Shown in pieces: positions 9,157-18,590 of a DNA stretch of 64,000 nucleotides (position 1 is its first letter; every line of letters begins with the position of its first letter). The translations under genes and the position numbers were made by a program. The notes below the pieces were generated by a model. The model searched no databases and had not been told where the DNA came from. It saw only the letters and a list, made by a program, of their open reading frames with translations. This DNA is from Negadavirga shengliensis. GTDB lineage: Bacteria > Bacteroidota > Bacteroidia > Cytophagales > Cyclobacteriaceae. The stretch covers positions 124,001-188,000 of the forward strand of contig NZ_JBHSJJ010000007.1 of the NCBI RefSeq assembly GCF_042652345.1. Reading direction: 5' to 3'.

Positions 9157-9477
9157 TCCTGTCCGGCCCACGACATGCCCATGATCCTGATCCGCCCAAA
9201 AAGTATCTTTTAAATTATTCCTTTTTACCGAAAATCTCATTTTTTTGGAAAAGTCATGGGAAATACTCCCACCTTTCTACACCGGGGATTAAATGCTTTT
9301 GTCATCAGCATTTTTTTTAGGATAAAAAACCCTTCAAATTTCATCCCATCTCAATTTTATCGCTAAAACCGCTTTTTTTAGCGGCATTGTAACCTCCTTA
9401 GACCCAGCCTGATCAGTTTTAATTTTTTGTAAAAAAAATTGTGTTTTTAGGATCTTTTGGATACTTTTATCACAAAG
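9157..9477. other. AT-rich intergenic region upstream of the mraZ operator
   Basis: No supported gene. One inverted repeat stands out: CGCTAAAA at 9361-9368 pairs with TTTTAGCG at 9376-9383 across a 7-nt loop. It could be a weak hairpin or a binding site. It is about 200 bp after the prenyl synthase stop, so a terminator role for that gene is doubtful. T-rich tracts (for example around 9301-9315 and 9421-9445) are frequent. Confidence 0.5.
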
Positions 9478-9512
9478 TGGTAAAAAGTGGGAGATTGTGG
9501 TAGATTGTGTTC
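9478..9512 (+). promoter_or_regulatory. MraZ operator: four direct boxes at exact 10-bp spacing
   Basis: TGGTA (9478), TGGGA (9488), TGGTA (9498) and TGTTC (9508) repeat every 10 bp with 5-nt spacers (aaaag, gattg, gattg). This is the layout known for MraZ binding sites (TGGGN boxes separated by 5 nt upstream of mraZ). The last box is degenerate. The array sits directly upstream of, and partly in the -33 zone of, the predicted -7 element at 9523-9530, so MraZ binding would be expected to block the dcw promoter. Confidence 0.75.
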
Positions 9513-9522
9513 AGGTATTTAT

Positions 9523-9545
9523 TACTTTTGTATTTGATAAGGAGG
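9523..9545 (+). promoter_or_regulatory. dcw promoter -7 element and mraZ ribosome-binding site
   Basis: TACTTTTG at 9523-9530 matches TAnnTTTG. A strong purine-rich GGAGG at 9541-9545 lies 10 nt before the mraZ ATG. Shine-Dalgarno sequences this good are uncommon in Bacteroidota. The leader would be only about 20 nt. Confidence 0.6.
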
Positions 9546-9555
9546 CAGATTAAAC

Positions 9556-10005
9556 ATGGCATTTTTCACAGGAGAATATGAATGTAAACTCGACGCCAAA
9601 GGGCGGCTGGTTTTGCCTGCCAAAATGAAAGCATCACTACCCGAATCCCTGGGCCACGAACTTATGCTCAGAAGGGGCTTAGAACCTTGCCTGGAACTAC
9701 TGACCATGCTGGAAGTAAAGAAGGATTATAGCCGACTGGCGAGCCTTGATGACACGCAGGATGAGGTAAGGAATTTCAGGAGGTCTTATTTTAGGAGAGA
9801 GGCTCCCGTGGAACTGGACAATGCCGGCCGTTTGCTCATTCCCCGCACCATGATGCGTCATGCTCAGTTGGAAAAAGAAGCGATAGTAGTGGGGATAGGG
9901 GTAAAGATTGAAATATGGAATCCTGATTTATATGAGGAATTTATCATTAAAGAAGAAAAAATATTCAATGAACTGAATAAAAAATATCTGAAGAAAGGTG
10001 GGTAA
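9556..10005 (+). CDS. mraZ: Transcriptional regulator MraZ
   Basis: 149 residues, two AbrB/SpoVT-like swapped-hairpin halves. The first is FFTGEYECKLDAKGRLVLPAK (residues 3-23) and the second is PVELDNAGRLLIPRTMMRHA (about 80-99). MraZ binds the direct repeats upstream of its own gene and represses the division/cell-wall cluster. It is the first gene of the dcw operon here. Its last 8 bp overlap the rsmH GTG start. Confidence 0.95.
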   Translation: MAFFTGEYECKLDAKGRLVLPAKMKASLPESLGHELMLRRGLEPCLELLTMLEVKKDYSRLASLDDTQDEVRNFRRSYFRREAPVELDNAGRLLIPRTMMRHAQLEKEAIVVGIGVKIEIWNPDLYEEFIIKEEKIFNELNKKYLKKGG

Positions 10006-10903
10006 CCCGGTTTACCATATTCCAGTGATGCTCAGTACCAGCATAAAAGGTCTGGATATCCAGCCTGACGGGATATATGTGGACCTTACTTTTGGAGGTG
10101 GGGGGCATTCAAAAGAAATCCTGAAACACCTGGAGCAAGGCCACTTATATGGTTTTGACCAGGATCCCGATGCCGGGGCAAATGTACCGGATGACAGCCG
10201 TTTCACATTTATCCCCGCCAACTTCAGGGACCTGAAGCGGTACCTGAAAATATACAAGGTCACCGAAGTTGATGGTATTCTGGCCGATCTCGGCATCAGC
10301 TCGCACCAGATCGATGAGCCCAAAAGAGGCTTTTCCACCCGCTTCTCCGGTAAACTGGATATGCGCATGAGCCAGTCGGGTGATCAGACTGCTGCTGATA
10401 TCCTCAACCAATATGAGGAAGAAAAGCTGCACCGCATCTTCGGTGTTTATGGAGAAGTGAAAAATGCGAAAACCTTGGCCAGGGCGATTGTTTCTGCCAG
10501 GGCCAACGAACCTTTCGGTTCGATAGCGTCTTTTAAACAACTTTTGGACCGGTATGCGCCCAAAGGAAAAACAGCGAAATACGCGGCGCAGGTATTTCAG
10601 GCGCTTCGAATTGAAGTCAACGATGAAATGTCCGCCTTGGAAGAAATGCTGGAGCAAAGCGTTGAAATCCTCAAACCGGGAGGAAGGTTGGTAGTCATCA
10701 GTTACCATTCACTGGAAGACAGAATGGTCAAAAATTTTATGAACAAGGGGAAACTGTTTGGAGAACTGGAAAAGGATTTTTATGGAAACCCTATCCGGCC
10801 GTTGGAGCCGGTTACCAGAAAAGCGCTGGTAGCCAGTGAAGAAGAACTCCTTCAAAACCCCCGTGCCAGAAGTGCCAAGTTGAGAATTGCAAAAAAACTT
10901 TGA
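9998..10903 (+). CDS. rsmH: 16S rRNA (cytosine(1402)-N(4))-methyltransferase RsmH
   Basis: 301 residues. It starts HIPVMLSTSIKGL and continues with the SAM-binding motif YVDLTFGGGGHSKEIL (about 28-43). Further family blocks are DGILADLGISSHQID, RGFSTRFSGKLDMRMSQ and, near the C-terminus, GGRLVVISYHSLEDRMVK. The enzyme methylates N4 of C1402 in 16S rRNA. The GTG start at 9998 overlaps mraZ by 8 bp. The stop is followed two bases later by the ftsL-like ATG. Confidence 0.95.
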   Translation: MGNPVYHIPVMLSTSIKGLDIQPDGIYVDLTFGGGGHSKEILKHLEQGHLYGFDQDPDAGANVPDDSRFTFIPANFRDLKRYLKIYKVTEVDGILADLGISSHQIDEPKRGFSTRFSGKLDMRMSQSGDQTAADILNQYEEEKLHRIFGVYGEVKNAKTLARAIVSARANEPFGSIASFKQLLDRYAPKGKTAKYAAQVFQALRIEVNDEMSALEEMLEQSVEILKPGGRLVVISYHSLEDRMVKNFMNKGKLFGELEKDFYGNPIRPLEPVTRKALVASEEELLQNPRARSAKLRIAKKL

Positions 10904-10905
10904 AC

Positions 10906-11286
10906 ATGGGACAAAACACTTTTAGAAAAAAAAATGCCCCGGCGGCCAAGAGGAAGAAATTCCGATTCAATCCTTTTGCTTTTCTAGAGAGGACCTTGGA
11001 TGTAAGCGGTCTCCTAGGGGAAGGCATTCCATTGAAGTTGGTGCCTCCTTTTCTATATGCCGCTTTTTTGGCACTTATTTATATATGGAGCAATCATAAA
11101 GCTGAAAACACCATTAGAAAAATAGATATACTCCAGCAGGAAGTGGAGGATCTGCGGGCAGACGTCACCACCCTGGAAGCGGAATACATGTATGCAAGCA
11201 AACAATCAGAAGTAGCCAAAAAAATCGCTCCACTGGGGATAATGGAAATAGATGAACCACCACAAAAAATCATTTTGAAAAAGTGA
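10906..11286 (+). CDS. FtsL-like cell division protein
   Basis: 126 residues from the ATG at 10906; a TTG two codons earlier overlaps the rsmH stop but is less likely. A basic cytoplasmic N-terminus (KKNAPAAKRKKFRF) precedes one membrane segment (about 45-61, PPFLYAAFLALIYIWSN). A short periplasmic leucine-zipper-like coiled coil follows (IRKIDILQQEVEDLRADVTT). This is the FtsL/DivIC bitopic design, and the position between rsmH and ftsI is the ftsL position. Sequence conservation in this family is low, so the call rests on topology and context. The stop overlaps the ftsI GTG by 4 bp. Confidence 0.82.
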   Translation: MGQNTFRKKNAPAAKRKKFRFNPFAFLERTLDVSGLLGEGIPLKLVPPFLYAAFLALIYIWSNHKAENTIRKIDILQQEVEDLRADVTTLEAEYMYASKQSEVAKKIAPLGIMEIDEPPQKIILKK

Positions 11287-13388
11287 ACATCAAAAAGTCC
11301 ATATTGTTGAGAGTCAGGATTGCTTTTTTAGCAGTGACAATCCTTGCTGTAGCTGTTTTTTACAGGATTACCCAGATCCAATTTGTGGAAGGCGAAAAAT
11401 GGCAACAGATGTCAGAGGAAGTCAACCTGCAATACAGGCCGGTCAAAGCCACAAGGGGGAATATCTACAGTGCCGATGGCAGCCTGCTCGCCACCAGCCT
11501 GCCGTTTTACAGGGTGGCAATGGATCCGTCCATTGCTCAGGAAGATAAACTCAAATCCGGAATAGATTCGCTTTCCCTGCTGTTATCGAACTTTTACAGA
11601 GATAAACCTGCAGGTTCATATAAAAGAATGATCCTGGACGCCCGGAGTAACGGAAAAAAATACCTTATCCTGAACAGAAAGCAAATCGGGTATCAAGATA
11701 AACTTACCATGATGTCATGGCCGGTGTTCAGAGAAGGCCGGCTGGGCGGCGGAGTGATCTTTGAGAAGCTGGATCAAAGATACCGGCCATTTAAAAACCT
11801 GGCCGGCCGGACCGTAGGTTTTCTGAACGAGGACCAATACGGGGTTGGACTGGAATACAGTTTCAACGAGCATCTTCAGGGAAGAAACGGAGAGGCACTG
11901 TTCCAAAAAATAGCCGGAGGTACATGGAAACCGGTACACGATGCCGAAGATATCAAACCAACCGATGGTTATGATATCGTTACCACGTTAGATGTGAATA
12001 TTCAGGATGTGGCGGAATCTGCACTTCTAAGACAGCTTTTGAACAAAGATGCCGAATTTGGCTGCGTAATTGTCATGGAGGTAGCTACCGGCCATATCAA
12101 AGCCCTGGCCAATTTGCAAAAAAACAAAAACAGCAACGGCTACGGGGAATATTATAATTATGCCATCGGCGAGCAGGGGCTTACAGAACCCGGCTCTACC
12201 TTCAAGCTCCTTTCCATCATGGCGTTATTGGAAGAAGGAAAAATCAGCCTTAATGACAGCGTTGATACGGGGAATGGTGTTTTCAGATTTTATGACCGCT
12301 CCATGCGGGATGTAAAAACCGGGGGCTATGGAAAAATCTCCGTAAGGGAGGCTTTCGAAAAGTCTTCCAATGTGGGTATATCCCGGCTTGTAAATGAACA
12401 TTTCGGGGTGAACCCCTCTACATTTCTCGAATACATTTCCAAATCCGCCATTGACAAACCGATGGGATTTCAGATCACGGGTGAAGGGGTCCCCTATTTC
12501 AAAAAACCGGGAACAAAAAGCTGGTATGGAACCACACTTCCTTGGATGTCAATAGGCTATGAACTCAAAGTAACCCCTCTGCATACCTTGATGCTCTACA
12601 ATGCCATTGCCAACGACGGGAAGATGGTAAAACCGATGATTGTCCAGCAGATTTCAAAAGGCAACCAGGTTAAAGAAACCTTCAAAACAGAGGTCATCCA
12701 GAAACAAATCGTATCGTCGAAAACAGTAAAACAACTGCAATCTCTTCTGGAGGGTGTTGTGGAAAATGGCACGGCCAAAAATATTAAAAACGTTGATTAT
12801 AGAATTGCAGGAAAAACAGGTACCGCCCAAAAGCTGATCGATGGCAGGTATACCCAGAAATACTATACATCCTTCGCAGGATATTTCCCGGCGGAAAATC
12901 CAAAATACAGTGCCATCATCGTCGTTGACAGTCCAAAGGGCTTCAATGCTTACGGAGGAGATATCTCGGCCCCTGTTTTCAAAGAAATTGCCGATAAAAT
13001 CCACGCACAGGATCTCAACCTGAATGACGGCAAAAATAACAAAAAGGAACACAGACCGGATCCTACGGAATTCCCCTTTATCAAAGCAGGGATGACGGAG
13101 GAACTTCAGATGATCTGCAACAAATTCGGCATTTCCAACCATTACAATGGTGCCGAAAAATGGGTAAAGTCGACGGTATCCCACCGTTCCATACAATGGG
13201 TTTCCAATCCAATAGAAACGGAAACGGTTCCCGACGTAAGCGGGCTGACGCTGAGGGATGCCTTATATATTCTTGAGAATAAAGGATTAAGGGTCAATTA
13301 TTCAGGCAAAGGCAGGGTGGTTTCCCAGTCCTTGCCGATTGGATCTGCCATCAAAAAGAACGACAGCATCAAAATAATTTTAGGGTGA
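11283..13388 (+). CDS. ftsI: Septal peptidoglycan transpeptidase (class B penicillin-binding protein, FtsI/PBP3)
   Basis: 701 residues. One N-terminal membrane segment (about 7-25) is followed by a PBP dimerisation domain beginning RPVKATRGNIYSADGSLLA. The transpeptidase domain has the three active-site motifs: S305-TFK (EPGSTFK), S361-S362-N363, and K511-TG (GKTGTAQK). A C-terminal PASTA domain (about 645-701, VPDVSGLTLRDALYILENKG) is present, as in Spo-VD type PBPs and common in Bacteroidota FtsI. It cross-links septal peptidoglycan with FtsW. The GTG start at 11283 overlaps the upstream gene by GTGA. The stop overlaps murE the same way. Confidence 0.95.
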   Translation: MNIKKSILLRVRIAFLAVTILAVAVFYRITQIQFVEGEKWQQMSEEVNLQYRPVKATRGNIYSADGSLLATSLPFYRVAMDPSIAQEDKLKSGIDSLSLLLSNFYRDKPAGSYKRMILDARSNGKKYLILNRKQIGYQDKLTMMSWPVFREGRLGGGVIFEKLDQRYRPFKNLAGRTVGFLNEDQYGVGLEYSFNEHLQGRNGEALFQKIAGGTWKPVHDAEDIKPTDGYDIVTTLDVNIQDVAESALLRQLLNKDAEFGCVIVMEVATGHIKALANLQKNKNSNGYGEYYNYAIGEQGLTEPGSTFKLLSIMALLEEGKISLNDSVDTGNGVFRFYDRSMRDVKTGGYGKISVREAFEKSSNVGISRLVNEHFGVNPSTFLEYISKSAIDKPMGFQITGEGVPYFKKPGTKSWYGTTLPWMSIGYELKVTPLHTLMLYNAIANDGKMVKPMIVQQISKGNQVKETFKTEVIQKQIVSSKTVKQLQSLLEGVVENGTAKNIKNVDYRIAGKTGTAQKLIDGRYTQKYYTSFAGYFPAENPKYSAIIVVDSPKGFNAYGGDISAPVFKEIADKIHAQDLNLNDGKNNKKEHRPDPTEFPFIKAGMTEELQMICNKFGISNHYNGAEKWVKSTVSHRSIQWVSNPIETETVPDVSGLTLRDALYILENKGLRVNYSGKGRVVSQSLPIGSAIKKNDSIKIILG

Positions 13389-14851
13389 GAAAACCGCTAA
13401 AAGACATATTGTATAAAGTATCACTTGCCTCCACCAAAGGGGACATGGAACTGGGGATAGACCATTTGGCTTTTGATAGCAGAAAAGTCAAATCAGGAAG
13501 CGTCTTTATCGCCATGCCAGGGACCCAAGTGGATGGACACGATTATATAGATAAGGCGATAGAGAGCGGGGCGTCGGCAGTAGTATGTGAAAAATTGCCA
13601 GGTGAACTGCTGGAAGGCATCACCTATGTGCAAGTGGTCAATGCGGCGAAGGCTTTGGGGCTCATGGCAGCTAACTTTTATGGGCACCCTTCAGAGAAAC
13701 TGAAGCTGATTGCCGTTACCGGAACAAATGGCAAAACTACGACAGCCACCCTTCTCCATCAGCTGTTTTTGGAATTGGGGCATGGATCCGGGCTCATTTC
13801 CACGGTAGAAAACAGAATTAATCAGGAAATAATACCTGCCACCCACACTACTCCTGATGTGATAACCATTAATGAATTGCTGGTCAGGATGTTGGGTAAA
13901 GGGTGTACCCATTGTTTTATGGAGGCCAGCTCACATGCCATTGTGCAGGAAAGAACGGCGGGCTTAAAGTTCGCGGGAGCGCTTTTCACCAATATATCCC
14001 ATGACCATCTGGATTACCATGGCTCCTTCAGCGAATATATTAAAGCCAAAAAGAAATTGTTCGATGAGTTGCCTAAAGAGGCTTTTGCCTTGATCAATGC
14101 TGACGATAAGCGGGGGCTGGTAATGCTTCAAAACACCAAGGCGCGCCCATTTACCTATGCCCTAAAGTATCCTGCCGATTACAAAGCCAAGGTCCTGAGC
14201 AACACCCTTCAGGGGCTGGAACTTGAAATCGAAGGACAGTCAGTATGGTTCAGGATGATCGGTGAATTCAACGCCTATAATCTTTTGGCAGTTATGGGAA
14301 CCGCTTTCATCCTGGAAGAAGAGGAGGAAGAAGTCCTGAGACAGCTCTCCCAGCTTAAAGGGGCGCCTGGCAGGTTTGATCAAGTAGAAGCAGGGGGAAT
14401 CACTGCTATTGTGGATTATGCGCATACGCCCGATGCCTTAGAAAATGTCCTCAAAACCATCCAAAAACTAAGAACAGGTGGGGAAACCCTTATTACAATA
14501 GTAGGGTGTGGAGGAAACAGGGATAAGGCCAAACGGCCCGTGATGGCCAAAATTGCCTGCCGGCTGAGCGACAGGGTAATCTTTACCTCCGACAACCCCA
14601 GAAACGAAGACCCGATGGAGATTCTGAAGGAGATGGAAGCAGGCGTCAGCCCTATTGATCTCAAAAAGACACTGACCATCGAAGACAGGAGGTCCGCTAT
14701 CAAAACGGCCTGTTCCATGGCCGAAAAAGGTGATATTATCCTGATAGCCGGCAAAGGCCATGAAACCTATCAGGAAATAAAAGGCGTGAGACATCCCTTT
14801 GATGACAAAGCCATTGCAAAAGAATTATTGAAATTAATACATAGGGAGTAA
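13385..14851 (+). CDS. murE: UDP-N-acetylmuramoyl-L-alanyl-D-glutamate--2,6-diaminopimelate ligase
   Basis: 488 residues. The ATP-binding P-loop GTNGKTT has its Lys at 117. The D403-N-P-R406 motif (DNPRNEDP) is the signature that selects meso-diaminopimelate instead of lysine, so the peptidoglycan is predicted to be DAP-type. C-terminal GKGHETYQEI is also family-typical. It adds the third stem-peptide residue to UDP-MurNAc-dipeptide in the cytoplasm. The GTG start at 13385 overlaps ftsI by 4 bp. Confidence 0.96.
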   Translation: MRKPLKDILYKVSLASTKGDMELGIDHLAFDSRKVKSGSVFIAMPGTQVDGHDYIDKAIESGASAVVCEKLPGELLEGITYVQVVNAAKALGLMAANFYGHPSEKLKLIAVTGTNGKTTTATLLHQLFLELGHGSGLISTVENRINQEIIPATHTTPDVITINELLVRMLGKGCTHCFMEASSHAIVQERTAGLKFAGALFTNISHDHLDYHGSFSEYIKAKKKLFDELPKEAFALINADDKRGLVMLQNTKARPFTYALKYPADYKAKVLSNTLQGLELEIEGQSVWFRMIGEFNAYNLLAVMGTAFILEEEEEEVLRQLSQLKGAPGRFDQVEAGGITAIVDYAHTPDALENVLKTIQKLRTGGETLITIVGCGGNRDKAKRPVMAKIACRLSDRVIFTSDNPRNEDPMEILKEMEAGVSPIDLKKTLTIEDRRSAIKTACSMAEKGDIILIAGKGHETYQEIKGVRHPFDDKAIAKELLKLIHRE

Positions 14852-14855
14852 AACC

Positions 14856-16067
14856 ATGTTATACCATCTTTTTGATTATATCGACAACGTTTTTGATTTC
14901 CCCGGTGCGGGAGTATTCAGGTATATTTCCTTTAGAGCGGGAATGGCGGCTTTATTTTCCCTGATCATCACCATCACTTTTGGGGAAACCATCATCAACT
15001 GGATCAGGAAAAAATCCATCGGCGAAACCGTGCGGGAGTTAGGCTTAAAGGGTCAACTGGAGAAAAAAGGCACCCCTACCATGGGAGGGTTAATGATCAT
15101 CGCTGCCATCGTGGTACCGACCCTCTTGTTTGCCAATATTTATAATGTTTATATCATTTTGCTTCTGGTAACCACATTGTGGCTGGGAGGAATCGGGTTT
15201 CTGGACGACTACATTAAAGTATTCCGGAAAAACAAAGAAGGCCTGGCCGGAAGGTTCAAAATTGTGGGTCAGATAACCATTGGGATCATCGTGGGCACTA
15301 CCCTGTATTTCCACGAAGACGTGGTCATCAGGGAATTCCAAACTGCGGTTTCCATTGAAGAAGGCATTGTAGATGCACCCGTTTTTCAGGACGTGAAATC
15401 AATGAAAACCACGATTCCATTCGTCAAAAACAATGAACTGAATTATGACGTCGTTCTGGGTTTTCTTGGCGAAAATGTAACGCCCCTGCTGTACATCATC
15501 CTGGTGATTTTCGTCGTAACTGCCGTCTCCAATGGCGCCAATATTACTGACGGCATCGATGGTTTGGCAGCGGGTACTTCGGCCATCATAGGCCTTACGA
15601 TTGCCATATATGCTTATATCAGTGGTAATGCTATTTTTTCGCAATACCTCAATGTGATGTTCATTCCCAACTCGGGCGAGCTGGTGATTTTCTGTTCGGC
15701 TTTTGTCGGAGCCTGCGTGGGCTTTCTCTGGTACAATGCCTATCCCGCACAGGTTTTTATGGGGGATACCGGAAGCCTGATGATAGGAGGCGTTATTGCA
15801 GTACTTTCCCTCACATTGAGAAAAGAATTATTGCTTCCTGTCTTATGCGGGATATTTCTCATAGAACTGTTATCTGTCATTATTCAGGTCAGCTACTTTA
15901 AATACACGAAGAAGAAATACGGTGAAGGCCAAAGGGTCTTTTTGATGTCTCCATTGCATCATCATTATCAATTGAAAAACATTCCTGAAGCCAAAATCAC
16001 GGTAAGGTTTTGGATCCTGGGAATCCTGTTTGCAATCATGGCTTTGGCTACTTTGAAACTGAGATAA
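14856..16067 (+). CDS. mraY: Phospho-N-acetylmuramoyl-pentapeptide-transferase
   Basis: 403 residues, about ten transmembrane segments. Family motifs are GTPTMGGLMI (near 70), FLDDYIKVFRKN with the Asp pair, NGANITDGIDGLAAG (about 228-242), and the terminal HHHYQLKN. A loop of roughly 50 residues (about 150-200, TAVSIEEGIVDAPVF and following) is longer than in E. coli, and such an insertion is common in Bacteroidota MraY. It transfers phospho-MurNAc-pentapeptide to undecaprenyl phosphate, making lipid I. The ATG is 4 bp after murE, and murD starts immediately after the stop. Confidence 0.96.
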   Translation: MLYHLFDYIDNVFDFPGAGVFRYISFRAGMAALFSLIITITFGETIINWIRKKSIGETVRELGLKGQLEKKGTPTMGGLMIIAAIVVPTLLFANIYNVYIILLLVTTLWLGGIGFLDDYIKVFRKNKEGLAGRFKIVGQITIGIIVGTTLYFHEDVVIREFQTAVSIEEGIVDAPVFQDVKSMKTTIPFVKNNELNYDVVLGFLGENVTPLLYIILVIFVVTAVSNGANITDGIDGLAAGTSAIIGLTIAIYAYISGNAIFSQYLNVMFIPNSGELVIFCSAFVGACVGFLWYNAYPAQVFMGDTGSLMIGGVIAVLSLTLRKELLLPVLCGIFLIELLSVIIQVSYFKYTKKKYGEGQRVFLMSPLHHHYQLKNIPEAKITVRFWILGILFAIMALATLKLR

Positions 16068-17420
16068 ATGAAGAAAATAGCGATCATAGGAGCGGGTGAA
16101 AGCGGGTTTGGAGCAGCCCTATTGGCACATGCTAAAGCCCATGAGGTGTTTGTCTCAGATGCCGGGAATATTTCGGATGAAAGAAAAGCGGTTTTATCCC
16201 AAAAAGGAATCCACTATGAAGAGCAAGGGCACAGTTTGGAAAAGCTGTTGCAGGCAGAGGAAGTCATAAAAAGCCCAGGAATAGCATACAGCCACCCGGC
16301 AATCCAGGAAATCGTCAAAGCAGGGATTCCTGTAATCGATGAACTGGAATTTGCCTCCCGATACACCAGAGGCAGGATAATCGCCATCACAGGCACCAAC
16401 GGCAAAACCACGACGAGCCTGCTCACTTACCACTTAATGAAATCCACAGACCTTGATGTGGGGTTGGCAGGTAATGTAGGGCAAAGTTGGGCCGGGCAAC
16501 TGGTTAGCGAAGATCATGACTGGTGGGTACTTGAAGTGAGCAGTTTTCAGATAGAGGGCTTTCGGGCATTCAAACCCAAAATTGCGGTCTTGTTGAACAT
16601 TACGCCGGATCATTTGGATAGATATCAGCAAAACCTGGACGAATACATCGCCACCAAAATGCGGCTCACCGACAACATGGATGAAAAGGGACATTTCATT
16701 TATTTCGGCGAAGATGACTACCTCAAGAGCGGTCTTGAGAAGATGAAAGGCGTACCAAAAAAATATGCCATACACAGTGATCAAAAAGAAAGCAGCGGTT
16801 TCTATTTTGATGATAAAGCAGTTCACTTGGATGCGGATGGGGAACGCTGGTCCTGGAACGCCGAAGAAATGGCTTTAAAAGGGAGGCACAATATGATCAA
16901 TAGCCTGTGTGCCATCCTGGCTGTTAAACTGGCAGGAGGTAAGAAAGACGGAATAGGAAAAGGGTTGCGCAGTTTTAAAAATGCTCCCCACAGGCTGGAA
17001 TTTTCCGGGGAAATCCACGGTATCAGCTTTATCAATGACAGCAAGGGCACCAATGTGGATGCCACAGCCTATGCCTTGGCCACGTTCAGCCAGCCGATCA
17101 TATGGATCGCGGGGGGAATCGATAAGGGAAATGATTATACTGTTCTGTTCCCGATAGTTAAAGGGCGCGTAAAGGCCTTGGTCTGCTTGGGAAAAGACAA
17201 TAAAAAATTGAAAGCAGCATTTGAAGGCTTGGTTCCCGAAATCATTGAAACAGAAAAAATGGCCGAGGCTGTCGGCCAATCACTGAAGCTGGGAAAACCG
17301 GGGGATGTGGTGTTGTTATCCCCGGCATGTGCCAGTTTTGACCTGTTCAAAAATTACGAGGACAGGGGAAACCAATTTAAAGCCGCAGTTGAAGAACTAA
17401 AAGAAAGCAGTAAATGGTAA
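16068..17420 (+). CDS. murD: UDP-N-acetylmuramoylalanine--D-glutamate ligase
   Basis: 450 residues. An N-terminal Rossmann-like fold starts KKIAIIGAGESGFGAALLA. The Mur ligase P-loop ITGTNGKTTTSLLTY is near 103-117. The central ALLNITPDHLDRY-type motif appears as VLLNITPDHLDRYQQN. The C-terminal domain has LLSPACASFDLFKNYEDRG, diagnostic for MurD. It adds D-glutamate to UDP-MurNAc-L-Ala. The ATG abuts the mraY stop with no gap, and the 3' end overlaps ftsW by 7 bp. Confidence 0.96.
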   Translation: MKKIAIIGAGESGFGAALLAHAKAHEVFVSDAGNISDERKAVLSQKGIHYEEQGHSLEKLLQAEEVIKSPGIAYSHPAIQEIVKAGIPVIDELEFASRYTRGRIIAITGTNGKTTTSLLTYHLMKSTDLDVGLAGNVGQSWAGQLVSEDHDWWVLEVSSFQIEGFRAFKPKIAVLLNITPDHLDRYQQNLDEYIATKMRLTDNMDEKGHFIYFGEDDYLKSGLEKMKGVPKKYAIHSDQKESSGFYFDDKAVHLDADGERWSWNAEEMALKGRHNMINSLCAILAVKLAGGKKDGIGKGLRSFKNAPHRLEFSGEIHGISFINDSKGTNVDATAYALATFSQPIIWIAGGIDKGNDYTVLFPIVKGRVKALVCLGKDNKKLKAAFEGLVPEIIETEKMAEAVGQSLKLGKPGDVVLLSPACASFDLFKNYEDRGNQFKAAVEELKESSKW

Positions 17421-18583
17421 AGTTGAAGGAATGGTTGGACAACAATTTAAAAGGCGACCCCATTATTTGGGGGATTGTCATTCTCCTGTCCATTATCAGC
17501 ATCCTGGTAGTATACTCTGCCACCGGATCACTTGCTTATAGGAAGATGGGGGGAAACACGGAAGCTTATCTCATTAAACACGGCACTCTGGTGCTGGTCA
17601 GCTTAGTGGTGATGTGGGCGGTACATAACATCCCCTACAAGTATTTCTCTAAACTGAGTCTGTTTGCCTTATGGGTTAGCATACCGTTGCTCTTCATCAC
17701 TTACCTCTTCGGGTCCACCATCAACGAAGCCAGCAGATGGATTACTATTCCTATAATCAATCAGGCATTTCAGCCATCGGACCTGGCTAAACTGGCTCTC
17801 ATCGCAGCGGTAGCGGGAATGCTGGCCAAAAGACAGCGCAGCATCAAGGATTTTCAGGGAACATTTGTCCCCATCATTATTTGGATTGGCATCATTTGCC
17901 TGTTGATCGGTATAGCCAACATGTCCACTGCTGTTATGTTGTTGGCTACTTGCCTGTTGTTGATGTTTATAGGCCGCGTGCCAATGAAATACTTATTGAT
18001 TGTATGCATGGTGGGGGCTTTTGCTTTATCCACGGCGATCTTTATGGGACAGCGCGGCGGGGTATTCTTCTACAGAATTGAAAAATTTCTCAGCAAGGAG
18101 GAGCAGGAGATCCCTTATCAGGCACAACATTCCTATATCGCCATCGCCACCGGCGGGATCACGGGCAAAGGCCCCGGTAAAAGTGAGCAGAGAAATGTAT
18201 TGCCACACCCCTATTCGGATTTTATCTATGCCATCATTATAGAAGAATACGGCCTGATAGGCGGAGGAGCGGTCCTCTTTCTTTACTTGGCTTTGCTCTA
18301 CAGGGGCATGAGGGTGGTTGCCATATCCACCAGGCCCTTTGGGGGGCTTCTTTCCGCAGGACTCAGTTTTGCCCTGGTCATACAGGCCATGATCAATATG
18401 GCCGTGGCGGTAGGGCTCATTCCGATTACGGGGCTGCCCCTGCCCATGATCAGTATGGGTGGGACCTCCTTAATATTCACAGGAATCTCTTTGGGGATCA
18501 TCCTAAGCATCAGCAGAGGAGACCATGAAGATGCATTTCCAACGGAAGTAAAAACAGTACGCAAAATGGCTAAAGTAGCTTAG
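17414..18583 (+). CDS. ftsW: SEDS-family lipid II polymerase FtsW
   Basis: 389 residues with about ten membrane segments. SEDS motifs include GSTINEASRWI, FQPSDLAKLALI (the catalytic-Asp helix region), IATGGITGKGPGKSEQRNVLPHPYSDFIYAIIIEEYG and the C-terminal GLPLPMISMGGTSL. FtsW polymerises lipid II at the septum together with FtsI. Genomic position between murD and murG supports FtsW rather than RodA. The start overlaps murD by 7 bp. Confidence 0.95.
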   Translation: MVKLKEWLDNNLKGDPIIWGIVILLSIISILVVYSATGSLAYRKMGGNTEAYLIKHGTLVLVSLVVMWAVHNIPYKYFSKLSLFALWVSIPLLFITYLFGSTINEASRWITIPIINQAFQPSDLAKLALIAAVAGMLAKRQRSIKDFQGTFVPIIIWIGIICLLIGIANMSTAVMLLATCLLLMFIGRVPMKYLLIVCMVGAFALSTAIFMGQRGGVFFYRIEKFLSKEEQEIPYQAQHSYIAIATGGITGKGPGKSEQRNVLPHPYSDFIYAIIIEEYGLIGGGAVLFLYLALLYRGMRVVAISTRPFGGLLSAGLSFALVIQAMINMAVAVGLIPITGLPLPMISMGGTSLIFTGISLGIILSISRGDHEDAFPTEVKTVRKMAKVA

Positions 18584-18590
18584 TTAAATA

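Noticed and set aside
9361..9383. Hairpin CGCTAAAA/TTTTAGCG as a terminator of the prenyl synthase gene
   Set aside because: It is about 200 bp after the stop, is AU-rich, and is not followed by a T-run; it is recorded only as an inverted repeat.
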